From positions 1-6,396 of the forward strand of contig JAZKXL010000107.1 of assembly GCA_045611635.1 (NCBI GenBank): a stretch of DNA of 6,396 bases. Direction: 5' to 3'. Origin of the DNA: Fimenecus sp045611635. Lineage in GTDB: Bacteria; Bacillota; Clostridia; Oscillospirales; Acutalibacteraceae. A program made the translations under genes and the position numbers. The notes beneath the pieces are model-generated. The model saw nothing but the letters and a program-made list of their open reading frames with translations, searched no databases and had not been told where the DNA came from. This document shows, one piece after another, positions 1-6,396 of this stretch (positions are counted from its first letter, which is position 1; each line of letters begins with the position of its first letter).

Positions 1-136
1 CATCAAGCACGTTTATACCATCAGTAATTCCTGCATAATCTAAAATAATGTTAAGTATTTCTTTGTCGGCAATTGGTTCATTGTCCCAACGAGATGCAAA
101 CTCATCAAAAAATTCTTTAACAATTTGTTTTTTCAT
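1..136 (-). CDS. Probable class I SAM-dependent methyltransferase, N-terminal fragment
   Basis: Only the first 45 codons are in the window; the gene runs off at base 1. The visible protein starts MKKQIVKEFFDEFASRWD and ends at ...GITDGINVLD. An N-terminal helix of the form FFDxxAxxWD, followed about 25 residues later by a hydrophobic strand ending in VLD, is the usual opening of small class I methyltransferases; the VLD strand normally leads into the glycine-rich SAM-binding motif I, which would lie just outside the window. The ATG at 136-134 starts one base after the TAA stop of the GH2 gene, so it is probably translated by coupling; the only Shine-Dalgarno candidate is a weak GAG about 7 nt upstream. 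The substrate cannot be guessed. Because motif I itself is not visible, the family call rests on the N-terminal pattern alone. Confidence 0.6.
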   Translation of the reverse strand, partial: MKKQIVKEFFDEFASRWDNEPIADKEILNIILDYAGITDGINVLD

Positions 137-137
137 T

Positions 138-1883
138 TTATTTCTCAATTTCAGCAACCTTTGTATTTACTGCAATAATTCTATCATAGATTTCATTACT
201 AAATTTCTTTTCACGGTCATAAGTGTAAAGACCATTTTGCTCTTGCTCAATATCATAAAGCTGAGTATAGCAAAAGCCAAACATTTTATAGTTGCTTACA
301 ATAACATCAGTAAGACCAACATATCTATCAGCAAATTCTTCAGGAGTTTTAACATCTTCGCCGTAACCCCAAGACTTGATTGATTGGTCGCTTACCCATT
401 TAATTCCACCATATTCACTAATGAAAACGGGCTCGCCCTTATATTCTTGTCTGCCTTTATTTTCAACAAGTACGTGCTGATAAAGATAATCTTCAGTCAT
501 AAAACGGTCATAGTTGTTTTTGAAAAACTCAACATCATAACTGTAATCGTGCAAGTCAAAAATGTCAGTTTTAACATGGAAGTTACCACTTGTGTCAATA
601 CAAGGACGTGTGGAGTCAACCGCCTTTGTATAATCATAAACAGTTGCAAGTAATGGGTCATACTGTGGTCTACCCTTGTAATTCCAAGTTTCATTGAATG
701 GACACCAACCAATTATTGATGGATGGTTAAAGTCCCGGTCAACTGCTTCTTTCCATTCGTTTAAAAATACATCAACACTTTTTGGATTTGAATAGTCAAG
801 TCCCCAGTTAGCATATTCACCCCAAACTATGTAGCCCATTTTGTCGCAAAAATAAAGGAATCGTGGGTCAAATACTTTTTGGTGAAGTCGTGCACCATTA
901 AATCCAACCGCCATTGAAAGCTCAATATCTTTCATTAAATCTTCGTCAGAAGGAGCAGTGTAAATACCTTTTTTGTAGAATCCTTGGTCAAGGACTAAGC
1001 GTTGAAACACACTTTTCTCATTGATTAAGAATTTGTATCCATCAAGGCGCACATTACGGAGACCAAAATAAGAATATACTTTATCTTCACCAAAAGTAAT
1101 TTCTAAATCATAAAGTTGACCATTGCCAACTTCCCAAAGATGAGTTTCATCTAATTTGACTTGTAGAACCTCATTACCACAAGCATTTTCAATTACTGTT
1201 TTGCCAACACTCTTGCCATCATAGAAAGCTTCGCAAGTAAGCTTTTGCTTGCCTTTAAGGTCAAAGTTAATTGTTACAAGACCATTTTTGTGGTCAGGAT
1301 AAATTTTAAAGTTTTTCACATAAATTTCAGGCACATATTCAATATAAACTGTTTGCCAAATACCTGTAGTGCGTGTGTAATCACAAGCGTGACTCTTTTT
1401 CCACTCACTTTGCTTACCACGAATTACAAATGGATTTTTAACATCATCTTCGCAAAGTACAAAAATCTCATTTGCGCCATCATTGGTTAAATCAGTAATG
1501 TCAAAGCGGAATGATGTGTAACCGCCTTTATGTCTGCCTGCAAGTTTTCCGTTTACAAGCACAGTTGTAAGGTGGTCAGCAGCACCAAAGCATAAGAAAA
1601 TGCGATTACCATTTTTTTTGATATCAACTATTTTCTTATACCAAACCATATTTATAAAATCCTTGTACTGTATGCCCGAAAGTTCACTTTCAACACAAAA
1701 TGGTACATTGATTTTATGTGTATATTCATTTTTGTTTCTTACTTCAACTGCTTTTTTTTCGTCAGTTGAAAATTTGAATCCTAATTTTGCTTTTTGAAAA
1801 CCAAAATCCCATTCACCATTAAGAATTTCAATGTTTTTTCTTTCAAATTGGGGATTAGGGTGTTTTGATACTGTAAATTCCAT
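138..1883 (-). CDS. Glycoside hydrolase family 2 protein (beta-galactosidase/beta-glucuronidase superfamily)
   Basis: A retaining glycosidase of 581 residues, about the length of compact beta-glucuronidase-type GH2 enzymes. Reading along: an N-terminal sugar-binding jelly-roll (about residues 5-185, opening HPNPQFERKN...LNGEWDF), an Ig-like sandwich (about 186-280), and a TIM barrel (about 281-575). The expected acid/base glutamate is E398 in PFNETWNY and the nucleophile is E490 in FISEYGGIKW. The barrel entry reads RLVLDQGFY rather than the RGVNHHE form of LacZ, pointing to a distinct GH2 clade often annotated only as sugar-binding or beta-galactosidase. No signal peptide is visible, so it is probably cytoplasmic. 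I chose the ATG at 1883-1881 because AAAGGAGA lies 6 nt upstream; the open frame extends to 1910 but would overlap the previous gene and lacks that site. It follows a NifX-like gene and GH30 in one operon. Beta-galactosidase, beta-glucuronidase or alpha-L-arabinopyranosidase activities all remain possible. Confidence 0.93.
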   Translation of the reverse strand: MEFTVSKHPNPQFERKNIEILNGEWDFGFQKAKLGFKFSTDEKKAVEVRNKNEYTHKINVPFCVESELSGIQYKDFINMVWYKKIVDIKKNGNRIFLCFGAADHLTTVLVNGKLAGRHKGGYTSFRFDITDLTNDGANEIFVLCEDDVKNPFVIRGKQSEWKKSHACDYTRTTGIWQTVYIEYVPEIYVKNFKIYPDHKNGLVTINFDLKGKQKLTCEAFYDGKSVGKTVIENACGNEVLQVKLDETHLWEVGNGQLYDLEITFGEDKVYSYFGLRNVRLDGYKFLINEKSVFQRLVLDQGFYKKGIYTAPSDEDLMKDIELSMAVGFNGARLHQKVFDPRFLYFCDKMGYIVWGEYANWGLDYSNPKSVDVFLNEWKEAVDRDFNHPSIIGWCPFNETWNYKGRPQYDPLLATVYDYTKAVDSTRPCIDTSGNFHVKTDIFDLHDYSYDVEFFKNNYDRFMTEDYLYQHVLVENKGRQEYKGEPVFISEYGGIKWVSDQSIKSWGYGEDVKTPEEFADRYVGLTDVIVSNYKMFGFCYTQLYDIEQEQNGLYTYDREKKFSNEIYDRIIAVNTKVAEIEK

Positions 1884-1888
1884 ACAAA

Positions 1889-1896
1889 TCTCCTTT
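1889..1896 (-). promoter_or_regulatory. Ribosome binding site that fixes the GH2 start
   Basis: On the minus strand AAAGGAGA sits 6 nt before the ATG at 1883-1881 and directly after the TAA of the NifX-like gene at 1900-1898. This strong Shine-Dalgarno favours the internal ATG over the start at 1910, which lies inside the preceding gene. Confidence 0.85.
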
Positions 1897-1897
1897 A

Positions 1898-2275
1898 TTA
1901 GTGGTTGCAATTTCCACCACAGTCGTGATGCCCGTCATGGTCGTGATGGTCACATTTAGCGTCAGGGTTATATTCTAACTTGCCAACAAGAAGTGAAATT
2001 ACTGCACTGTTGCAGTCACCCTTAACACCACCATACCATTTTATTCCTGCTTCACTGAGTGCATTTTGTGCACCGCCACCAATACCGCCACAAATAACAA
2101 TGTCAACACCATTTTCCTTTAAGAATGTTGCCAATGCACCATGACCTTTACCGTTAGTATCAACGATTTTCATATTAACAATATTATCGTTTTCCACTTC
2201 ATAAATCTTGAATTTTTCAGTGTGTCCAAAATGCTGAAAAACCATTTCATTTTCATAAGTTACTGCAATTTTCAT
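1898..2275 (-). CDS. NifX/NifB-like dinitrogenase iron-molybdenum cofactor family protein with His/Cys-rich tail
   Basis: A 125-residue protein of the dinitrogenase Fe-Mo cofactor biosynthesis fold (PF02579). Seen in the sequence: the start MKIAVTYENE, the family motif HFGHTEKFKIYEV (about residues 15-27), the strand VDIVICGGIGGGAQNAL (57-73), and a core ending near residue 103. Residues 108-125 then form a tail with 3 Cys and 6 His, a likely metal- or cluster-binding appendage. Proteins of this fold bind Fe-S or Fe-Mo cluster precursors, and many anaerobes without nitrogenase carry small stand-alone members of unknown role. The gene starts 3 nt after the GH30 stop and ends 14 nt before the GH2 start, so it is co-transcribed with both. 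A ribosome site GAGGG lies 7 nt before the ATG. No nif, Mrp/NBP35 or other cluster-assembly gene is in the window, so a nitrogen-fixation role should not be assumed. Confidence 0.9.
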   Translation of the reverse strand: MKIAVTYENEMVFQHFGHTEKFKIYEVENDNIVNMKIVDTNGKGHGALATFLKENGVDIVICGGIGGGAQNALSEAGIKWYGGVKGDCNSAVISLLVGKLEYNPDAKCDHHDHDGHHDCGGNCNH

Positions 2276-2278
2276 AAT

Positions 2279-3649
2279 TTAACCCTCGCAAACAATAGTT
2301 AAGATGCTATTTTCTTTAACTATTAAAGTATTTTTGTATTCGCCATCATAAATGGTTTTTAATTTATATTCTTGTGTGCTTTCAATGATTTCCATTTTTT
2401 CAAAATCACCATTAAGTGCGATTTCTTGTGATTCGCCTTCGTTTACAATTACTGTAACAGTTTCATTTTTAGGTGTTAAGAATGAGAATACATTGAAATC
2501 ATTATTTTCATCAGGGAAAAATCCATTATCAAGACAATGTGAATTTATTGGTATGTATTTTGAAAAATGAGCAAATCCATAATAACGTTCCGCAATGTAC
2601 CATTCTTCGTAATTGTCCGTAGCGGTAAGCGTAGCGTCAGAGTAGTCAAATCCATCCTCTTTAATGGAGTATTGATTAATTGCAACCCAACTTGTCCAAC
2701 TTTCCGCACCTGCATAAATTAAATCTTGACCAATAATTCGTGCAGTGATAAGCGCTCCTTTGAAATTTTTTGTGTGACTTTTGTTTGGTAACTCACACCA
2801 CTCACTCATATCAAAACGGAGCTCAGGGTGGGGGACAACTAGTTGATTTTTAAAGTCAACGCGGATTTTTGGATTATTGTCATCATGATATGAATGGTAT
2901 GCAAAAATTGACATAACACTCATAACTAATTCATCCTTCAAAAGTAAATCGAGATACTGTGGAGTAAGTCCCATCATTTCGCCACTTTCAGGACCATAAA
3001 GTTTAACATCCATTTTGCGATTTATAATTTCTTCCGCAAAAACGTGCATAACCTCCGCCATTTCTTCTGGCTCATAGTGGCAACCCTCTTGCCACACGTA
3101 ACTTCCGCCCCATTTCCACTGTGGCTCGTTTATTGGACTAACATATTTAACGGGAAATCCCTCGTCAATTAATCTTTGAGTAGCAGTTAAAAAGTAATCA
3201 GCAAATTTTCTATAATTGGCTTTTGGCAAATTACAAGTATGCATCATTAAACTGCCTGACGCTTGACCTGTTGAGGTTTGCGACCAGTGAGGTGAGTTTG
3301 CAAACACAATAAGCGTGTCAATGTTGCCTAAATCAATGCATTTTCGCATAACATCTTTTGCAGTTTTATCAAGAGAGTAATCCCAATAGCCCTCTTGCTT
3401 TTCTCGGTCATAAACATACATACTTTCGGTGCGACGCCAAGGATTTTGCACACGATAGTTTTCCAAATCAGTGCCACCGCCTATATTATAGCGATAAATA
3501 TTTAGTTTAAGACCGGTATCACCATATAAAAGCTCAGCAATTTCATCTTGAATCTTTTCATCCTTGCAATAGTGACTCCACCAACAAGCCGAAGTGCCAA
3601 AGCCCTTTAATGTTTGAAGTTTTTTAGTGTTTTTAAGATTAATATTCAT
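2279..3649 (-). CDS. Glycoside hydrolase family 30 protein, possibly endo-beta-1,6-galactanase-like
   Basis: A clan-A retaining beta-glycosidase, 456 residues from the chosen start. Seen: the GH30 opening KGFGTSACWW (residues 15-24), the barrel motifs NIGGGT (55-60) and FANSPHWSQ (116-124), acid/base E175 in SPINEPQW, nucleophile E283 in DMSEWCE, and SWTSW (317-321) near the end of the TIM barrel. A small C-terminal beta domain (about 378-456) follows, as in GH30. There is no signal peptide, suggesting action on imported oligosaccharides in the cytoplasm. The NSP...SGQASGS and QEGCHYEPEE segments resemble what I recall of beta-1,6-galactanase-type members more than glucosylceramidases or xylanases; this subfamily call is inference. 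Start choice: the ATG at 3649 is preceded by GGGGA about 8 nt upstream and gives a normal family N-terminus. In-frame ATG at 3667 and TTG at 3670 have no ribosome site. First gene after the terminator and head of the glycosidase block. Confidence 0.9.
   Translation of the reverse strand: MNINLKNTKKLQTLKGFGTSACWWSHYCKDEKIQDEIAELLYGDTGLKLNIYRYNIGGGTDLENYRVQNPWRRTESMYVYDREKQEGYWDYSLDKTAKDVMRKCIDLGNIDTLIVFANSPHWSQTSTGQASGSLMMHTCNLPKANYRKFADYFLTATQRLIDEGFPVKYVSPINEPQWKWGGSYVWQEGCHYEPEEMAEVMHVFAEEIINRKMDVKLYGPESGEMMGLTPQYLDLLLKDELVMSVMSIFAYHSYHDDNNPKIRVDFKNQLVVPHPELRFDMSEWCELPNKSHTKNFKGALITARIIGQDLIYAGAESWTSWVAINQYSIKEDGFDYSDATLTATDNYEEWYIAERYYGFAHFSKYIPINSHCLDNGFFPDENNDFNVFSFLTPKNETVTVIVNEGESQEIALNGDFEKMEIIESTQEYKLKTIYDGEYKNTLIVKENSILTIVCEG
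2283..2287 (-). promoter_or_regulatory. Ribosome binding site of the NifX-like gene
   Basis: GAGGG on the minus strand lies 7 nt before the ATG at 2275-2273 and inside the last codons of the GH30 gene, whose stop is at 2281-2279. This supports coupled translation. Confidence 0.65.
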
Positions 3650-3680
3650 ATCAGCAATCCCCAACATCAATGAAATTTAT

Positions 3681-3712
3681 TACAAAAGCGGATGCCAAAG
3701 CAAAGCACCCGC
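3681..3712 (-). terminator. Rho-independent terminator after the DUF1846 gene
   Basis: Read on the minus strand, GCGGGTGC (3712-3705) pairs with GCATCCGC (3695-3688) as an 8-bp stem with one G-U pair and a 9-nt loop, followed at once by TTTTGTA (3687-3681). It begins 6 nt after the DUF1846 stop codon and ends about 31 nt before the preferred GH30 start. There is no T-run on the other side, so it works for minus-strand transcription only. It marks the end of the permease-DUF1846 unit. Confidence 0.85.
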
Positions 3713-3718
3713 TCTAGT

Positions 3719-5200
3719 TTAATTATAATAAAGATTATCGTTTTTCTTGTATGGCTCGTATGTTGCGTTTGTACCGAGTTTGCGGAGTGTTTCTTTGTCG
3801 GTATCAGAAAGCACAACAGTAGCGTGAACGTCGCAACCTTTTAAGCCCTTAATTGCCTCAAGAGCTTGTTTTGCAAGTGGATTCATAGTTGCACAAATTG
3901 AAAGCGCGATTAAGATTTCATCAGGATGCAAGCTTGTATCTCTCTCGTGCATTTTAACCTTTAATTCTTTAATTGGCTCAAATACAGTAGGTGAAATAAG
4001 CAAAACTTCATCAGCAATGTTAGAAAGTGCTTTAAGAGCATTCAAAAGCATAGCCGATGACGAACTAAGAAGTTCACTTGATTTACCTGTAATAATTCTT
4101 CCATCATGAAGCTCAATAGCTGTAACAGGTGCTTTTGTTGCTGTTGAAAGATTAAGTGCTTTTGCAACAACAGGACGGTCATCACCAGTAATTCCAAGTT
4201 GTCTCATAATAAGTTCAATTTTATAAAGCTCATTAGATTTTTTGTTGTCGTTTTTTTGTTGAACAAGATAATTACAATGACGGCGTAAAATCTCTTTTTT
4301 AGATGCGGTAACAACAACATCGTTGTCAATTATGCAGTTGCCTGCCATATTAACACCCATATCAGTAGGTGATTTGTATGGAGATTCGCCATAAATTTCT
4401 TCAAAAATTGTATTAAGTACAGGGAAATTCTCAACATCACGATTATAGTTAACAGTAGTTTCACCATACGCTTCAAGGTGGAATGGGTCAATCATATTAA
4501 CGTCGTTAAGGTCAGCAGTTGCTGCTTCATAAGCAAGGTTTACAGGATGCTTAAGTGGTAAATTCCAAATAGGGAAGGTTTCAAATTTAGCATAACCTGC
4601 TTTAATTCCACGTTTGTGCTCATGATAAAGCTGTGAAAGACACACTGCCATTTTACCACTACCTGGACCAGGTGCAGTAATAACAATAAGAGAATGGTTT
4701 GACTCAATGTAATCGTTTTTGCCATAACCCTCATCACTTACTATTAGTTGAACATCAAGTGGATAATTTTCAATAGGGTAGTGGCGGTAAACCTTTATGC
4801 CAAGACTTTGTAGCTTTTGCTCAAAAGCAATAACTGATGGCTGCTCTGAGTATTGAGTAAGTACAACACCACCAACATAAAGACCAAAGCCGTGATAAAT
4901 ATCAATAAGACGAAGCACGTCAAGGTCGTAAGTAATACCTAAGTCACTACGGATTTTATTCTTTTCAATATCTTTAGCACAAATAGTAATAATGATTTCA
5001 GCATCGTCTTTAAGTTGAAGAAGCATTTTCATTTTACTGTCTGGTTTAAAGCCGGGGAGTACTCTAGCAGCATGGTAATCGTCAAAGATTTTGCCACCAA
5101 ATTCAAGATACAATTTACCACCGAATTTGCTTATTCTCTCTTTAATATGCTCAGATTGCATACGAAGATATTTATCGTTGTCAAAACCTAGTTTACGCAT
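3719..5200 (-). CDS. UPF0371/DUF1846 family protein
   Basis: A 493-residue soluble protein matching the full usual length (about 500) of the DUF1846/UPF0371 family, which is widespread in Gram-positive bacteria and has a solved structure (C. diphtheriae DIP2346) but no firmly established function. Family hallmarks seen: KFGGKLYLEFGGKIFDDYHA near residues 25-44, RVLPGFKPDSK (46-56), the conserved glycine-rich stretch APGPGSGKMAVCLSQ (176-190), then DPFHLEAYG (238-246), SPTDMGVNM (277-285) and ERDTSLHPDEIL (419-430). The APGPGSGK segment resembles a nucleotide-binding P-loop but is followed by Met, not Ser/Thr, and lacks the first glycine of the GxxxxGK pattern, so classical ATPase activity is not implied. 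The ATG at 5200-5198 overlaps the permease stop by 8 nt and has GAGGAG 7 nt upstream, inside the permease gene. An intrinsic terminator follows. Family assignment is firm; its task is unknown. Confidence 0.95.
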   Translation of the reverse strand: MRKLGFDNDKYLRMQSEHIKERISKFGGKLYLEFGGKIFDDYHAARVLPGFKPDSKMKMLLQLKDDAEIIITICAKDIEKNKIRSDLGITYDLDVLRLIDIYHGFGLYVGGVVLTQYSEQPSVIAFEQKLQSLGIKVYRHYPIENYPLDVQLIVSDEGYGKNDYIESNHSLIVITAPGPGSGKMAVCLSQLYHEHKRGIKAGYAKFETFPIWNLPLKHPVNLAYEAATADLNDVNMIDPFHLEAYGETTVNYNRDVENFPVLNTIFEEIYGESPYKSPTDMGVNMAGNCIIDNDVVVTASKKEILRRHCNYLVQQKNDNKKSNELYKIELIMRQLGITGDDRPVVAKALNLSTATKAPVTAIELHDGRIITGKSSELLSSSSAMLLNALKALSNIADEVLLISPTVFEPIKELKVKMHERDTSLHPDEILIALSICATMNPLAKQALEAIKGLKGCDVHATVVLSDTDKETLRKLGTNATYEPYKKNDNLYYN

Positions 5201-6396
5201 TTTTATACTCCTCTTGATTTTCTTTTAATTCTTCAACTTCTATATTTTCACTGTTTTCATCTTCATCATTTTTCTTTTTGCTGTTAAGCCATTCAACCAC
5301 AAGCGAATATACAACTGATGCAGTAGGTACACCAAGTAATACGCCAAGCATTCCGCTAATGTTACCACCAAGTATTACTGCAATAAGTACAAGTATGCCA
5401 GGAAGTCCAACTGATTTACCAACAACTTTAGGATAAATAAAGTTGTTGTCAATAGCTTGTAAAATAAGAACGAAAATTAAGAAAAATAACGCCTTTAGTG
5501 GGCTTTCCATAAAGATTATAAAGCAACCAATAAGTTCGCCAACAATAGGACCAACTACAGGTACAAGTGCTGAAAGACCAATTATAACTGAAACAACTGC
5601 AGCGCTAGGTAGTTGGAAAATAAGCATTCCAATAAATGTAAGAATTGCTAAAATGAAAGCATCAGTAAACTGACCTGTAATAAAGTTTGAAAACGAGCTT
5701 GAAGCAATTGATAATACTGAATAAAACTTTTTATTTGTTTTTTCAGGTAAACTAGCATCAAAAATTTTACGAAGAAAGCCCCCGATTTTTTCTTTTTCAG
5801 CAAGAATATAAAGTGCAATTACAAATCCTAATACAAGGTTTATAAATCCTGAAACAACTGAAGAGGTAACACCAAGTGTAGCATTAAGAATATCGTTAGT
5901 TGATTCAGTTGTGAAAACATTTTTAGCCATAGCCATAATGTCTTCAATTTTTTCTTGTGGATTGTGAAGTATTTCCGTGTTGATATCAAGACTAAATCTT
6001 TCAATAATATTATCTATCCAAGAAACAAATTGGTCATAATAACCTGGCACCTTTTCAATAATAAGCAATATTGATTTTTCAAGTTGTGGAATAATAATGA
6101 AAAGCAAAAGTACAATAAATCCAAGTGTTACAACAACAGTTGAAATAAGACTCAGTGGACGCAATAAGGATTTTATTTCCGACTTTTTGCTTTTCACAAG
6201 CACCTTAAATACTTTCTTTTCGAAAAAATTCATAATGATGTTAAGAACGAAAGCGAGGCAAAGGCCCACAATAATAGGTGCAAAAATTTTTGAAATTTTC
6301 CCAATGAATTCTGTAACTGAATCCAAGTTTTGTGATGCCGTAAAAAGCACAACTCCAAATGTGATTATTCCAAGAATTTTTTTGATGTTTTTCTTT
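5193..6396 (-). CDS. AI-2E family transporter (PerM-like permease), 5'-truncated
   Basis: An integral membrane protein whose frame stays open to the right window edge; 400 residues are visible and the true start lies outside. The GTG at 6350-6348 is in frame, but upstream codons continue with a plausible first hydrophobic segment (KKILGIITFGVVLF), so I do not take GTG as the start. Family hallmarks: repeated hydrophobic spans, a soluble loop of roughly 70 residues between early and middle spans (about residues 104-174), LVPVVGPIVGELIG (277-290), and the signature QAIDNNFIYPKVVGKSVGLPG (313-333) followed by VILGGNISGMLGVLLGVP. The C-terminus (about 370-400) is a hydrophilic, strongly acidic tail. 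Family members have been linked to autoinducer-2 or indole export and to Na+/H+ antiport, so the name should not be read as proof of quorum-signal transport. It overlaps the DUF1846 gene by 8 nt (ATGCGTAA) and very likely shares its transcript. Confidence 0.93.
   Translation of the reverse strand, partial: KKNIKKILGIITFGVVLFTASQNLDSVTEFIGKISKIFAPIIVGLCLAFVLNIIMNFFEKKVFKVLVKSKKSEIKSLLRPLSLISTVVVTLGFIVLLLFIIIPQLEKSILLIIEKVPGYYDQFVSWIDNIIERFSLDINTEILHNPQEKIEDIMAMAKNVFTTESTNDILNATLGVTSSVVSGFINLVLGFVIALYILAEKEKIGGFLRKIFDASLPEKTNKKFYSVLSIASSSFSNFITGQFTDAFILAILTFIGMLIFQLPSAAVVSVIIGLSALVPVVGPIVGELIGCFIIFMESPLKALFFLIFVLILQAIDNNFIYPKVVGKSVGLPGILVLIAVILGGNISGMLGVLLGVPTASVVYSLVVEWLNSKKKNDEDENSENIEVEELKENQEEYKNA
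5208..5213 (-). promoter_or_regulatory. Ribosome binding site of the DUF1846 gene, inside the permease gene
   Basis: GAGGAG on the minus strand lies 7 nt before the ATG at 5200-5198. It is encoded by two Glu codons near the end of the permease, so the two genes are probably translationally coupled. Confidence 0.8.

Noticed and set aside
48..653. Plus-strand open frames of 111 and 89 codons opposite the GH2 gene
   Set aside because: They are antisense to a well-supported GH2 enzyme with intact catalytic motifs, show low-complexity hydrophobic composition and no recognisable domain.
1898..2275. Part of a nitrogen-fixation cluster
   Set aside because: Only a small stand-alone NifX-like domain is present, with no nifHDK, nifEN or nifB radical-SAM gene; such proteins are common in non-fixing anaerobes.
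3722..3727. Perfect TATAAT on the minus strand at the end of the DUF1846 gene as promoter for the glycosidase block
   Set aside because: The hexamer 17 nt upstream does not resemble TTGACA, and a start about 7 nt downstream would place the terminator at the very 5' end of the transcript. In AT-rich DNA this match is weak evidence.
4540..4737. Minus-strand 65-codon frame inside the DUF1846 gene
   Set aside because: It is an out-of-frame reading of the conserved DUF1846 core and has Leu-rich, unstructured composition.
5443..5673. Plus-strand 76-codon frame opposite the permease
   Set aside because: It lies antisense to the conserved C-terminal permease region and has no domain or convincing ribosome site; it is a shadow of the real gene.

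Overview
The window looks like chromosomal DNA from a low-GC Gram-positive anaerobe, most likely a Clostridia-type Bacillota from a gut or similar community. The reasons are AT-rich coding sequence, AGGAG-type ribosome binding sites, very tight gene spacing, a UPF0371/DUF1846 protein and an AI-2E family permease. The taxonomic placement is inference. Every gene I can support lies on the minus strand, so transcription runs from high to low coordinates. No RNA genes, mobile elements, CRISPR arrays or long repeats were seen.

Upstream block (6396 down to about 3719): an AI-2E/PerM-type membrane permease, cut at its N-terminus by the window edge, overlaps by 8 nt the start of a UPF0371/DUF1846 protein with a glycine-rich P-loop-like motif. 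The block ends in a convincing intrinsic terminator (8-bp GC-rich stem, then TTTT) located immediately after the DUF1846 stop codon.

Downstream block (3649 down to 1): a GH30 glycoside hydrolase, a small NifX/NifB-like (dinitrogenase Fe-Mo cofactor family) protein with a His/Cys-rich tail, a GH2 glycoside hydrolase, and the N-terminus of a probable SAM-dependent methyltransferase that leaves the window at base 1. Gaps are 3, 14 and 1 nt, so these four almost certainly share a transcript. Both glycosidases lack signal peptides. They probably finish degrading imported beta-linked oligosaccharides in the cytoplasm, for example galactose-containing plant glycans, but the exact substrate cannot be read from sequence.

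The window is mostly ordinary. Its most curious point is the small metal- or cluster-binding NifX-like gene placed between two sugar hydrolases with no nitrogen-fixation gene in view. The second is that the glycosidase block begins about 35 bp after a strong terminator, with no convincing promoter in between.
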